Source of the DNA: Quercus robur
Taxonomy: Eukaryota > Streptophyta > Magnoliopsida > Fagales > Fagaceae
Length of the DNA: 64,000 nt
Direction of reading: 5' to 3'
Assembly: GCF_932294415.1 (NCBI RefSeq)
Contig: NC_065543.1
Span: forward strand, 2,244,976-2,308,975
The position numbers and the translations under genes are program-made. The notes under the pieces are model-generated. The model saw nothing but the letters and a program-made list of their open reading frames with translations, did no database searches and was not told the origin of the DNA. Each line of letters begins with the position of its first letter. The stretch's first letter is position 1. This document shows positions 45,386-58,312 of this stretch, one piece after another.

Positions 45386-48240
45386 ATGGTTCTTAATTCA
45401 AGACCTCTGGTTTTGCTCCACATTCTTGTCTGGTCATTGCCAGATACGCTTACCCTGAGTTCTGGTACCCTGAGCGATATCTCTTGCTTGAAATCTATTA
45501 GAGATTCCTTGGAAGATCCTCTCAATCACGTAGCCACTTCTTGGACCTTCAACAACCTCACAGAAGGTTCTATCTGTGGATATGTTGGGGTCAGTTGTTG
45601 GTACATATCTGAGAATAGGGGCCTTGCGAACTTATAATCTTAGACCTTTCAGGCAATGAAATTTTTAGGATCAATCCCACGTGATATCAGTGAAATACTG
45701 CCGGCTGTAGAAGTGCTCAAACTCTCAAACAATAACTTGTCTGTCTGGAGAAATCCCATCGAGTATGGGTAATTGCTCTAATCTGGAGGTTCTTATACTC
45801 GACAACAACAGGCTAACGGGTCAAATACCTCAGCAACTCAACCAGCTCATCCGTCTAGAAGTCTTTAGTGTTGCTAATAATTTGTTGTCAGGGCCAGTGC
45901 CAGACTTTGTCAACATCACTACAATCAAGTCTGAGAGCTATGTAAATAATAGTGGACTATGTGGAGGGCCTTTGGATTGCTGTAAAAAGCATAGATGGAG
46001 CTTTGAAATTGAAATTTCTTTCAGGTGTGGGTTTGTAGTTGGTTTTGTGGTTTTTGCCTTTTCATATACAGCTTCTTTTACCTACTATTTTAATCTTTGC
46101 GTGGGATCAAACAAGAGGAATAAGATAATGCCAACAAGTACTACAGAATTGACAGCGACCAGGAAGAACATCGGTAAAAAAGTTGATCAAGTTACTCAAT
46201 TGCCAACCAAGGGCATTGGGAAAGAAGAATTCATGAAGGTACTTTTTCTCACTCTATTATAAGTGCTAGGGGCAAGTACATATATGATTTATAATAAGGA
46301 AGAGTGCAAAGTTACATGAGATATTGATTGTAAAGAAAAATCAGTTTTTTGGAGAAATTAGTTGAAATGATAGTTTCTTACAATGATTCGTGATTGGTGT
46401 ATTTCTTTGTTATTTGTTGTGGGTCAAATAATTCGTGATTGGTGCATTTAGTCTATTCCATGAATTTGTTAATATTGTTAGTGATAAATGAAATTATTTC
46501 TTTGAAGTAAAATTTCAAATGCTTAAAAATATTACTAAAGCAAAAATTATCTCATGACATGTGAACAGAACTAAAAATACATTACAAATATGTTCAATTT
46601 AAATTTGATATTTTATATATACTACCTTTTTTTATAGGTTTTTATATAAAACTGTTAATAACTTATGACACATTTAATTTTATATAAAAGAAATGAGTAT
46701 ATAAATTTATGATGTTATAACCTGTAAAAAAAATTGATTAACAAATTTTCTATAAATTTTAGTTAGTTTCCTCACAAAATATAAAAAATTTGCTCACCTT
46801 TTTTAAGCAAAATAGCAAAAGAATAGTTAACTACATATGAACGTGTATGTGTGTGTTGTATATATTGGTATATACAAAATATGTAGTATATAATATTTGA
46901 AAGTGGAGAGAATTCAATTAAAGATTTTATGTGAATCCTTGAAGAACCGTTGTAGGAAGGTCTCGAAAGCTTTAGTCGACCGGTCCAATCCTTAGTGGAT
47001 TAGTATTCAATGAAAATATTATTAGTGGATTAGTGCTCGATTGCAAGTCAATCGTTCTAGTTATGAATTTGACTGGTCGAAGTGTGTTTACAATTAGTTG
47101 AGATGTGAGAAAAATAGTTTTTGCAAACTTTTAATGTAATGGTTTTGAAAGCATTTCCTTTGTGCCCAAGGCCGACCCAAGATAATTTGAGACCTAAGGC
47201 GAAAAATTTAAAGGAATCTTTTATATCTACATATCACTTAAATAATATTTAGTGAAGTGTCATCAATGAGCTGAAGCGTCCTGCTGTGCTTATAATGTTC
47301 TAAGAACACTTGGAAAACAGAAATCAGAAAATATTCTTCCAAATGATTTTATTCTTTTTCCAAAACCCAAAATACATTATTCACTTAAAATTTAGCTCAT
47401 GAACAATTTTATATTCACTCCATAAAGTTTAAAGTGAATGCTTGTAATATGTAAAAAACTTAAAATATTGCTTTTAGTCCTTACTAAACTTAAAGTCATT
47501 GTTTTTAGTCTTTGTGGAGTTATGATGTGTCATTTTTTAGTTTAATCATATTATCTAAAGGACTAGAAGTGATAACTTTAAACTTGGACTACTAAAATTG
47601 CTCATGTTCAAAATTTTAGAGACCAATTAAGTTTTTTATTTATTTACTTATTTATAATGCTAGTTTACAAAACAAGAAACTAATTTAGAGTACAGTTCAA
47701 AAGAAGCCCAATTTCTCTTCCTCTCTCAATGTGTCAGTCGTGGGCAAGCAATATTGCCACCTAAAAAACAATATAAATGCTATTAAATACTGTTGTAATT
47801 TCTGATTAGCACTAACCCAGAATGGCAAATGATTATTGATCGACAGATTTCTCAGTTGGGCTGAAAAGTTACTAGAGTGAGCGTTGTGGAACTTAAAGAA
47901 GCAACAGGCAATTTCAGCAAACACAATTACAATGGGTTGGGAACGATTGGGATAATGTACAAGGCAGTGCTTCCAAATGGTTGTCCCCTTGCAATTAAGA
48001 GGATATATGGCTCTCAGTCTTTTGAGAAACAATTCAAATCCGAGCTATCGGCTTTGGCTAGATTGAGACACAATAACATAATTTCCCTCTTGGGTTACAG
48101 TAAAGAAAGGAACGAAATTCTTCTAGTATACCAATATATCAAATGGTAACCTATATGACTGGCTACATACTGGGAAAGACAAGGATAAGATCTTGGATTG
48201 GCCTTCAAGGATTAAAATTGCCTCTGGGATAGCAAGAGCA
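45386..48240 (+). pseudogene. Pseudogene E: BIR1-like receptor, internally deleted and truncated
   Basis: The start MVLNSRPLVLLHILVWSLPD at 45386 matches pseudogene C; an upstream in-frame ATG at 45350 has no counterpart there. Exon 1 keeps CLKSIRDSLEDPLNH and CGYVGVSCW. It then loses about 60 bp after SENRG compared with C, and regains frame in the LRRs, LCGGPLDCC cap and membrane span (45765-46238, donor ATGAAG/GTACTT). Exon 2 starts after CGACAG at 47847, has a TGA within six codons, then SVVELKEATGNFSKHNYNGL, the glycine loop GLGTIG and Lys in AIKRI. A frameshift follows NQYIKW-like residues at about 48150, and similarity ends at about 48240 in the region before the catalytic loop. The C-lobe is missing. 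The 1.6-kb intron holds a truncated hAT-like fragment. Confidence 0.85.
47168..47262. mobile_element. Truncated hAT-like fragment (copy 2) in the intron of E
   Basis: GGCCGACCCAAGATAATTTG, then GAGACCTAAGGCG, and the following AT-rich 60 bases match the left part of 36012-36716. The right part is missing. Confidence 0.7.
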
Positions 48241-49480
48241 TAGCTTTCTGCCATGGCCTTTGGCAAGAGAGAGAGTGGCGAGAGAATGTGCATTGGTCCA
48301 GTTCTATTTACGTTTAAACCCAAACAACTAAGCCTTAATAGACATGAGCCATCAACCCAACCAATTCACACTAAAGCCCAGATTGCAATTTAATCCAACT
48401 CAAGCCAAGCCCACAACAAAAATATACCAACAGCCTAACTCAAAAATAATTCTACTGTCGGTCAAATAATAATAATAATAATAATTCTACTATATAAAAT
48501 TCCCAAACCTAAAATCTGAATTTCCTAACTAATAATAATAATAATAGTAAAACCCCATGAGCACATAAATAATTACAAAATTGCTCCAAACCTCCTTGAC
48601 ATCACATAAATAATTAGTTTTAGATATGTTTTCAAGCTTTTTTTTTTTTTTTTTTTTTTTTTGAGAAATAAACACACACAAACAAGGGAAAGGGAAAGAG
48701 ATTCTAAAAATATTTAAATTATATATAAAAATAAATATTAAGTAATTAATTAATAGCCATACCCTAGACATATACCCTAATTTTTCAAGAAATGTTGTAC
48801 TCATGTACTCGAGTCCTTGCAACGTGGCAGATAATTTTGGCATTCCTAAGCTTTTTGCAGTTGATGAAATGAAATGAACAGAAGTGTGATGAGCAGGATA
48901 ACATTTTGCAAAACACCCGTAGATTCACTTTCTTTGATGACATGTCAATTGTCAAGGAATTTCACAAAAAACGTAACACCACAATTTTCTACCTCTAAAG
49001 AAACACACACGTATTTTGGGTACACAAACTGTTGCCAATCCAAAATAATGGTAACCGAAAACGTGAACTCATTGGTTTGAGCTATAAGATAAGAAAAAAA
49101 AAAATGTTACAAGTTGCAAGTTGAGTTACAACGGACAACTCTATTAAAAACATCAAAGATGCAAGTTGAGTTACAAAATTCTTAACAATTTAGGTTCTTA
49201 AGATATAGCTTAGGTTCTTAATGGTCAATTTAAATTGAGAGGAGGAGAGGGGGAGTAGAATAGAATTGATTCAAAATTAGTTTATTTTAAGTCAACTTTG
49301 TTCTTTCCTTGTAGCTTGCAATTGCAGCTGCGGTACTACTAGTCAAATTTGCCAATTCAGCACGAAAGGGACTCTGAAAACTGTCTCTAAAAACTATTAT
49401 GGCATTTGTTTTAACGTGCTTGGTATTTGTGCTTTGTTTTGTAACTAGTTTGTTGGCATATTTATTTATTTATTTTAGGT
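48241..49480. other. Intergenic region
   Basis: Begins at the truncation point of pseudogene E. AAT-type microsatellites lie at about 48464-48486 and 48531-48548, and a T run at about 48639-48661. No gene seen. Confidence 0.4.
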
Positions 49481-50000
49481 GAAAACACTATTTTGGTCTT
49501 TATATTTTAGGGTCTCAGTCAATTTGGTCCCCACATTTTCGTAACAGTCAATTTGGTCCTTGTTATTTTCAACTTGGAGTCAACTTTGTCCTTACTGTTA
49601 AATCATTAACGGAAAATGCTTATGTGATACATGACATGCACAATTGACACATTTCAAAATTACGTGGCCTCTAAAATAATGTAAAAAAATTATTTAACCA
49701 TTAAAAAATGTCAATTCAGTATCTAAATTAAAAATAAAACAAAACAAAAAAAAACATCCAAATCCCAATGGATTTTAAGGGATTTTCATCGAACACAACA
49801 AACAATGGGAATTGGACATTTTCAAGATCTAGCAATTTCAAGGCTTCTCGCTTCTGTTCTTTGCTTTGGAAAAACACCAAGTCTTTCTTGCCCGACACAA
49901 ATCGAAACCGTACACAATTCGATTCCAAAAGCAAGCAAAGAGAAGAACCTGAAGATTGCTAGTGCGGTACCAATCGAAAAATGTTGATTTGATTATGGTT
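49481..50000. other. Repeat-like stretch with TTTGGTC words
   Basis: The segment of about 49485-49650 (CACTATTTTGGTCTTTATAT, then CAGTCAATTTGGTCC repeated) and the AACGGAAAATGC region resemble a common plant dispersed repeat type. A 64-codon frame at 49768-49962 has no recognised domain. No gene is called. Confidence 0.35.
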
Positions 50001-51060
50001 TTACATCAATTTATTATTATGAGAAAATTATTAACGAATGTTCTAAAGGCATTGGTTTATGAATTAATTTTAGAAACATTTTTATGGGAAAATGATAAAA
50101 ATAAAATAAAATAAATTTGACTACTTTTTATATATTTCATTAAAGCAGTTTTAAAACTTTTATAATATGGTTTGTTAACAATTATCTTAAGACACTTGTT
50201 AACATGACTCTTATTACAATTATTATTAATTTTTGAGTTATGCTTACCAATTACGGTTTGGCATTTGGTCCAATTTGGTCTATTTCGGTTCAATTTGATC
50301 CAATTCTATCAATTTTAGTCCATTCCAGTCCACTTCGCTCCATTCAATACACTTCTATTTAATTTAGTGTACTTCGGTGTACCTACTTAAAAGCATTCAC
50401 ATCAATCCATGTATAATAGAAAAAAAAATGTAGAATTTACATAGTTTTGCTTAAAAATGACTCCCATTAGTATATGTATATAATTGTGTAAATTTACAAG
50501 TTTACTATAGTAACCATGTAAATTTACAATAATTAACATTATTCATTTTATATTTAGTTGTTTATTATTTCTTTATGTATCTTAAGGATGAAATAAGAGA
50601 GGATATTGTGGTTATTGTGTGTAAAGAAAGAGAAACAATTAAAAAAAAATTGATATTTAATGAAATGTAATGTAAAATAAATAATATGATGTGGGGTGTT
50701 TTGAAAAGTAAGTATGTAAAATAGAAAAATAGGTTTTTATACTAAAATAGACAAGAACTTTTGCATGAGTTGATGTGAATGCTCTAAGAATAGGAAAAGA
50801 AAGTTTAGGCTGAGAGTATTATCAATTATTTGAGTAATATCAATTGTAACTATATGATAAGTTTTAATTATCATGATAATCTCCTTAAAAACATGAAAAT
50901 TTTGAAACTTAAAAATGTTAGTTGTACCAAAAGAAATTAGGAAAATATAATGCAAATTAACTATAATTAGAAAAATATGTACCACTTTAAAAAAGAATAA
51001 TATCAATCAAAAACACCAAAAATTATAAAAATATATATTTATAAAAATACAAAGATATAA
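50001..51060. repeat. Dispersed repeat R1 (copy 2), uninterrupted
   Basis: Matches 38120-38980 in order and lacks the nested MITE at the TTTGAGTAATATCAATT point. It includes GGTCCA-type repeats at about 50265-50345. Confidence 0.65.
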
Positions 51061-51257
51061 ATTCATTTAAGAAATTGTTTAATTTATAGGAAGAATAAAT
51101 AATCTACAATAAAATTTAGAGAATAAATCACACATTATACCACATCTCAAAATAATTATATATTTCTACATATTGTGTGGGTTAATGCCTAGAAATATCT
51201 AATAACTAAAGCATTACATTTATTTCTACTAGCTCCTATTGAGCTACATCAATGTAG

Positions 51258-51366
51258 CATTTCAGTTCATTTGGTCCATTTAGTCCATTTTGATCCACTT
51301 TGGTCCATTTCAGTCAAGTTTGGTCAACTTGGCCCACTTTGGTCCATTCATCCATTTTGGTCCAAA
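51258..51366. repeat. GGTCCA-type minisatellite, array 5
   Basis: Repeated CATTTTGATCCACTTTGGTC-type units, degenerate, of the same type as arrays at 35735, 38190, 41665 and 50265. Confidence 0.75.
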
Positions 51367-51556
51367 TATGATAAGGCGATATACATAACAACATGTTATA
51401 GTCACGTAGCACCCCATCCCATTTATTAAAAAAAAAAAGGCTATGGTATTATAATTTGAGTAAGGGTATTTTACTATTTTTGTAATCCCATCCCCAATAT
51501 ATTTCTAGTAAGTGGCTCTTATTGCTCCAACACACCCTAATTTACAAGCCTGTTTG

Positions 51557-52408
51557 CAGGGGCGGCTCAACAAAATTTGGGACCTAAGGCGAAAAATTTA
51601 TGCGGGGCCTTTAATATGTAAATATTAATTAAACAAAATTATTTAATACTAATCAAATTAAGGTTAATTTGATATATTAAATACATAAATAATACTAACT
51701 AGACTAATGTTAATTTCATATAGAGAATTGAATATCATAGTTGAATTATAAATATTAATAAAAAGAAATAAAAATATATTGCGATTGAAAAAAATACTTT
51801 ATTTTGGATATAAGACGATGCATAGTTAAATAAAGTTGTAATCTAATTTTTAATTTTATATTTTGATTTTAAGAAAGAGAGATAGATATTATTTGGTATG
51901 TGGTTTTGTAGGATATTAGTTTACAAAAATCAAAGTCTCAAATTATCAGGGGAGATTAATCTATAATTGATGATTTAACACATTTGCAACATCTTTTTGA
52001 AATATTTTAGGGTTTCAATTAAGTTTAAGTTTTATTGGTCTTGTAATTTGAGAGTCTTAATAGAAATGAAAAAGAAAAATGCATTAATTAAAAGTACTAT
52101 AAAATGTTCAAAATATAATGTGACATTGCCTCTCATTGATGAACTTCATCAATTTAACTAATGACTGTTTATATCAATTTTTTGTGATTAATAATATGAC
52201 AAATTGTAAGTCAATAGTAAAATTTGTAGTATCCTTAACATCACTAATAAAAAAAATGTACAACCTTTAGAATATATATATATATAGTTTTATAAAAATT
52301 TGGACTTTTAACTATGAAAAGAGGGGCCTTTTTTCCTTAAAAAAAATTTTATATTTTGGTGGGGCCTTAGGCCTAGGCCTAACTTGCCTAGGCCTTGAGC
52401 CGGTCCTG
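51557..52408. mobile_element. hAT-like non-autonomous element (copy 3), 852 bp
   Basis: The ends CAGGGGCGGCTCAA and TTGAGCCGGTCCTG are inverted repeats. The 8-bp duplication CCTGTTTG is exact (51549-51556 and 52409-52416). It shares GGGACCTAAGGCGAAAAATT with copy 2 and GGGGCCTTAGGCC near the right end. No coding frame. Confidence 0.88.
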
Positions 52409-52416
52409 CCTGTTTG

Positions 52417-53726
52417 GATTAAAGGGGGGGGGGGGGGGGAATAGTGAAAGTAGAGGGGAGTATAATAGAGTTAGATGAAAATAAGTTAATTTTGGGCTAA
52501 ATCTACTCTACTCTACTCCTCCTCTCTTCTCCTCAGTCTAAACAGACCTATACACGTTCTCCCATCTCCCTCTCTTTCTCATTTTCTTCTTCTTCTCTTC
52601 TTGTATCCCCCCCCCCCCCCCCCCTTGGCCGACCAATTGAAGGCCCCATTTTCTCACCACAACCTATTGTCATCACCAAAGCAAAATAAACCACACTAAC
52701 AGCACGCCAATTACCGGAGGCAGCAAGTATTCCCATAGATTGCTAAAATGTAGGTGTTAAGGGTGAAATCTCTTGGACCCATTTTCCATTATTGTTTTGG
52801 TTATGGGCTAATACTTGTGTAAAGTGGATCTCTTGAGGGAGGGTGGTATTTCGAAATGGGTAGTTAATCTTGAGTTTGTTTTAAAATGAGTAATGCAAAG
52901 TTTGTTTCAATCTCAATCATCCATTACAATTGCATCAAGGGGTATTGCACTTATCTCAATCCGGCCTGCTGATGGCACTGCACACTGCATATTAGCACTG
53001 TAGCACAGCACAACCAGCCAGCCCAAAGGCCCCACACACTATCGCTATAAAGACTACTCACTGAGTCAGCCACAGTTACACTATACACGCATAGGCACAC
53101 ACTATCCCATCCACTGTACCGTCTCTTTTACTTTTAATTTATCAATTATTATTATTATTATTATAAGTTATCACACCAATTGATAATTTGAAGTATATCA
53201 TATCAACCTATTTGTATTATAGTGATACTAATTTATTAATAATTTGATGTATATGATATAAAGTGGTCACAGAATAAAAAAAAGTTGTAATAACTAAGTT
53301 TTGAATTAAAAAAAAAAAAAAAAAAACTAAGTTCTATTATTCTATATTTTAAAATTTATTTTTAATTAAATTATAGTTTTTAATTTCAAATATTAAAAGA
53401 ACTCAAATATAAAAACTTAATTAATAATTTTACAAGAGTAAGAAAAATAGATTTTAAATAAAAAATAAAAAATTTAATTCATATTATTTAATTAATATTT
53501 AAATATAAAAAAAGATTCACTTAAAAATTTTCGGCCGTTAACAACCCCCAAGGTTGTTGAGCGGTCAATTTCACGTATTTGCTTGGTCATATTTAAGCAC
53601 TCGGACAATTATTGGATAATATCAAAGAAGTCTAGTTTAAATGACTAATGTGACTGAGAATTGATTGTTGACTTCGTTTTCAATGAGCTGAAGGGGCATT
53701 AACTTCGACTTACATACTCTGGACTT
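52417..53726. other. Intergenic region
   Basis: A G run (about 52424-52439) and a C run (about 52607-52624) flank a TC-rich stretch. An A18-type tract lies near 53310. About 53640-53718 begins the upstream block of pseudogene F. No gene seen; the 62-codon minus-strand frame over the C run is low complexity. Confidence 0.4.
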
Positions 53727-54322
53727 CAGGGGCAGCTTGATGCATTTGAGGGTCTAAGGTGAAAATTGAATATCTTATTTAGATGCAAAATTACTACTAA
53801 TTAACATGAATTATATAGAATTTTTTTTTTTTTTTTGAATTTTTAAGACAAAAAAAATTTGACAAAATTTTTCATACTTGTTGATGTGGTAGATTGATAG
53901 TGATAAGTAAAACAGTGGTGTTAGTGGTAGATTTAGATGAAAACTAGTAAAAATTTGCTAATTAAACTCTTATTATTATTTTTTTTTTTTTAGAAGTGCA
54001 ACATTCACAATATTTTTTACAACAAATCCTAGATTTTAAACTGCTTTTTGTTTTTTATTTGAAAATATCACTATAATTATTTTTTTGCCATCAACAATAG
54101 ACTGTAATAACTTGCTACTTAGCATTAGTTGTAAAAGTGTTGTGAAAAATATTGTGAACGACGTTGCATTTTTCTCTATTTTTTTATTTGTTTTTCATCT
54201 AATAAAAAAAATTATTTTATTTATTGATTATAAATAATCCTATTGGTTAAAATTTAGGGGCCTTTTTTTTACTTGGGGCCTTAAACGGTTGCATTTTTTG
54301 CTCCACCATAGAGCCGGCCCTG
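53727..54322. mobile_element. hAT-like non-autonomous element (copy 4), 596 bp, in the promoter of pseudogene F
   Basis: The ends CAGGGGCAGCTTG and TAGAGCCGGCCCTG are imperfect inverted repeats, with the exact 8-bp duplication CTGGACTT (53719-53726 and 54323-54330). The duplicated octamer is part of a block (CTCTGGA... then GACGGT..GCATGACTTGG) shared with the region upstream of G at 58313, so the insertion interrupted a paralogue promoter. Confidence 0.88.
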
Positions 54323-54330
54323 CTGGACTT

Positions 54331-57178
54331 TCGACTACCATTCTTTACGGTTGCATGACTTGGAAAAATAGAATCAGCAATTTCTTGTGGTGGGTTGGAT
54401 TGTCGCTATGGTCACAGTGGTAGTCGTTATGTTTCGTAATACGCCAATATTGCTTGTGAAGAAGGCAATAACCAAGAAGAACAAGAAATTAATGAAAGCA
54501 GGAACCCGATGGTGTTCCACTGATGAAAGAAGCAAGAACATGATGGTAATCTCTTAGAGCCTGTTTGTTTCCATTTTCATGTTTCTTTTTGTCCAATACA
54601 TGATTGCAATATACTATTTTCAAAAGAAAATTAAAATGACAAATATATTTGTCTCCTAATTACAATCCAAAACAATGTTAAAAATGGTAGGTTCTGAGAC
54701 TTTAGGAACTAATGTATTAGAACTTCAATTTATATTATGTTGGCAAACCATGATCAAAACATAGAGTCTAGGTTTAGGCTTACTCAAAGTATGTTTATTT
54801 GTAAAATTAGAATCGAGTGATTGCAAAATTTATTGGACTAAATTTGCAAGGCTCGATCGATCGAAAATTAGACTTGATCGATCGAACCACATGCAGATTT
54901 ATTTTTCTATAGAGTTCCAATTTAGCCCAAACTCTACTTAAACGTATTAGGTTTCAAGTAAAACACTCCTATATATAAAGGAAACCCTAAAACGTTTTTA
55001 TAAGTTTTTAGAGAGATTAGAGTGTATCTTGTGCCTCTTTTGTAGATCTAGGGTTTTGTACCCAAAAGCTTTCTAAGGTTGCTCTTTATGTTGTGTGTGT
55101 GAATTTTCTATGAGATCTAGAAGTGTTTGCCTTCACATACACTTAGGGTTTCCAATCTCAAGATTGATGTCAAGAGTTTGGTAATCAATTCAGTTGCAAA
55201 TTCAAGAGCTTAAAGATATAAAAGCGAGAGTGCTTGTACTTGCTGGGAATCTAAGAAAGAAGTAGACCATGGACTCGGAGCTTTCATAGGGTTGTGGTAG
55301 TAAGTTTCCTACTTAAGGTAGTAATAGGATTTTAGTAGTCTAAGTTGCTATTGTGTAAACTTCAATTCTTTCATAGTGGATTTACCTTAAGGATAGCTAA
55401 GTTAAATCATCCCTAGGTTTTTTACCAGTTTGGTTTTCCTAGGTTATCATATTGTTGCGTTCTTTATTTTCTGCACTTTACAATAATATGATATATGTGT
55501 GTTAACCTAGATTTGATAATTTGACTAAGTTAATCACCTGGCTAATTAACTAGGTTAATTTAGTTGTGTTTTAAAGGGTCTAAAAACAAACAAAAAATAT
55601 TAAAGAAGCCCTCTTACACTACCACAAAAAAAACTTTACATGCATATTCGTGATCCTTTCAATTCAACATTAAATGATCATCCTTACTCTCTGCTTCTCT
55701 CCCTTTGAAAAATTATGTTATGAGAGCCCCTCTCACATTTGGGTGCCATAGATATTTAGGGAAGAACCAAATACGAGAGGGGTGCATCATGAGATGAGAT
55801 TTATTACTTGTTTAATACTTGCACATAATGCTCCTCTTACATGGGCTTAGACCCTGTAAGAATGGGACACATCTGTATGTGAGAGGTGTATTGTATGCAA
55901 CTATTATACAATATACCACCTCCATGAAATGATCTCCAATGAGATATTTTCTCCCCAATTTTTCATGAGTAGGCACTTCGTACAACCACTTAAAAGAAAC
56001 ATCTATGTTAAATTTTTTTTATTATAAATTTTGATAAGCACTAATGCAAAATGGCAAATGATTTGATCCACAAATGTCTTAGATGGAGAGAATGGTTACT
56101 AGAATGAGCTTTACAGAAATTAGTCAGGCGACTGGCAATTTCAACACACACAATGTCATTGGATTATGAAATATTGGGATGATGTACAAGGCAGTGATTC
56201 CAAATTGTTGGCCTCTTGCAATTAAGAGGTTAACTAATTGTCTATCTCATGAGACACAATTCCTATCTGAGCTATTAGCTCTGGTTATATTGAGACATGA
56301 TAACTTGGTTCCCTTCCTGGGATATTGCAGCGAACAAAATGAGAAACTTCTGGTGTACAAATATGTATTGCATGGCAACCTTTATGATTGGCTACATGTA
56401 GGAGAAGGAGAACACAAGGATAAGATCTTGGAATGGCCTTCAAGGACTAAAATTGCGATTAGGATAGCAAGAGGCCTATCATGGCTTCACCATAAGTATG
56501 ATTTCAGAGTGGTCCATCTTAACTTGGGTTCAAACTCTATCTTATTAGATAAGAATTTCGAGCCCAAGATATCAAATTTTTGGGGGGGCACAAAAATATC
56601 AAGTTCTGGTGGGTAATGTTCACAAATTCAAATGTCATTGACACAAGCAAAAGCTCTTTTGTAGACAGTGGGGTATGGGAGTTGGGTTTTGTTAAAAAGG
56701 ATGTCTATGACTTTGGAATTCTGCTTCTTGAGCTAATTACAAGGAAGGAACCCATTGAAATTAACAGTTTTTCATATGATTTTAATGGGAGTTTGTTTGA
56801 TTGGATAACTCACTTTTGAGCAATTCATTTGATGTTTACAGTGTTATTGATAATTCTCTAATTGGTAGAGGATTTGATGGTGAAATCTTTGAGTTACTTA
56901 GAATCGCATGTACTTGTCTTAACCCTTTCCCTAGTCAAAGGCCAACAATGCTTGAATTGTACAATACAATAAGTGCTTTTGGGGAGAGAGATGGCATTAC
57001 AAATGACTGAGATATTGATGCAACCTGAAATTGCTATTGCAACTAGCTCAATTGAAATCAATACAATAAGTACTTTTAGGGAGAGATATGGCATCACAAA
57101 TGACTCTGAGATATTGATGCAATCTGAAATTGCTATTGCAAGTAGCTCAAATGAAATTGTTGAGGTAGAAATTGCATA
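54331..57178 (+). pseudogene. Pseudogene F: BIR1-like receptor with deleted ectodomain and broken kinase
   Basis: A promoter-type block (CTTTACGGTTGCATGACTTGG, about 54345-54365) is followed directly by a membrane span and tail (VGWIVAMVTVVVVMFRN, then ITKKNKKLMKAG...SKNMM, to a GTAATC donor at 54546). Signal peptide and LRRs are gone. After 1.5 kb of intron holding an LTR-like block, exon 2 begins near 56075 with the acceptor changed to CCACAA. The kinase reads MVTRMSFTEISQATGNF, has a stop in the glycine loop, AIKRL, HLN for HRD, NFWGG for NFGG, and WELGFVKKDVYDFG without APE. A frameshift after SSSGG, a TGA at about 56817 and a further stop break it. The tail carries a tandem duplication of about 98 bp, ending EVEIA at 57176-57178. 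Confidence 0.8.
54738..55592 (+). mobile_element. Solitary copia-type LTR-like block (fossil)
   Basis: The block starts TGTTGGCAAACC and includes a TATATAAAGG box near 54972. Its 3' part (GGTTTTTTACCAGTTTGGTTT, then TCTGCACTTT) has the pattern of copia LTR 3' ends. Pieces of the same sequence occur at about 44790-44850 and 63385-63490. No internal region or target duplication was found, so both boundaries are estimates. It looks old and lies within the intron of pseudogene F. Confidence 0.4.
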
Positions 57179-58312
57179 GACCAATTGAAGCATGATATAC
57201 AAAGTGTAGCTTTCACATTTCGAAATATTTGTAACATATTTGCCATCCCAAATGTTTGGGTTACGTTTTCTTAATGTAATCTTTTTTCTACCCTTCATTG
57301 TCTTTTTGTTAGCTTTATCCCCTGAAATAAGAATAAATAATTTAAAAAAAAAAAAAAAAAAGGATTCTAGAGGTTTTGGAGCCACTGCAGCGGGAAGGGG
57401 AAACCGGACATTTGTTGAGGTTACAAAGAGAGACTAGCGCTCTGTTTGTTTCAATGGAAAACCTTGTGTAAAGATAGTTTTCCGTGTTTTCCAGTGTTTG
57501 GTAGCTTAAAAAAAAGATAAGTCAAAGGAAAACTATCTTTGGTCAATATAAAAAGTATGACTTATTTTTAGAGATTGTTTTCCACTAAATTTTTTTGAAA
57601 AACAACTTTATCTCAAAGCAAACTAAATAAGGGAAGTTAGGAAGTTGTTTTTCAACTCATTTAAAGTTACTACCAAACATTGAAAAATGAAATAGTTTTA
57701 TTGAAAATGATTCTTGGAAAATGACTCATTTTCTAAAAAACATCAATGTTGAAACAAACAGAGTGTAATTGTATAAATATTTTTCAAGTAGACTATCGTA
57801 ATTGGTTCTTCCAGTGAATTTTCTATGCAATTGGATACTAGAGTGGTTTTTCTTTGAAGGAATTCTTCATTGGTTTTCCATTTGCCAAAACATTATGCTT
57901 GGCTATTGTTTATTGCTTTGTGCATTGGATTCAACTTTTTTTTTCTTCTTAAAATTATCTTCTTGTGTATGGAATTCCTAATAAATTTGTGTGATCTATC
58001 AATAAATCCACTATATTATTATTTGAGGTGAAAATAGAATTTTCCATTTGGTATTAAATAAGATTTTTTCAACATTATAAATCACAAAAATGATTTGAAC
58101 ATAAAACCCCTTTTCAATAAACTAAACTCTGCCTACAAAGTTCTGTTGATTAAAAACTTTAAGGATAAATACGAATAGGAACAAAAGAAAACAATTGGTT
58201 GGGACATATCATCCACCCAAATTGCGCGAAACCAACAGATTATTGGACAAGCTCAGAGAAATTTCGCTTACATGCATTAATTTGACAGCATTGTTTATTG
58301 TCTTCGTGTTCC
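57179..58312. other. 3' flank of F and intergenic region
   Basis: The first 150 bases match the 3' flank of gene A (CCAATTGAAGCAT, TTTGGGTTACG). An A19 run lies at about 57343-57361. A short inverted-repeat element follows at 57440. After 57763 no feature is seen until the conserved upstream block at about 58313. Confidence 0.45.
57440..57763. mobile_element. Short inverted-repeat element (MITE), 324 bp
   Basis: CTCTGTTTGTTTCAATG at the left and TTGAAACAAACAGAG at the right are inverted repeats of about 15 bases. The interior is rich in further self-complementary words (GAAAACTATCTTT, AAAGATAGTTTTCC), so it could fold into a long hairpin. No clean target duplication is seen. Confidence 0.65.

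Noticed and set aside
49768-49962. Frame MDFKGFSSNTTNNGNWTFSR onward
   Set aside because: Balanced composition drew attention, but two overlapping frames of similar length exist and no family is recognised; treated as repeat-associated.
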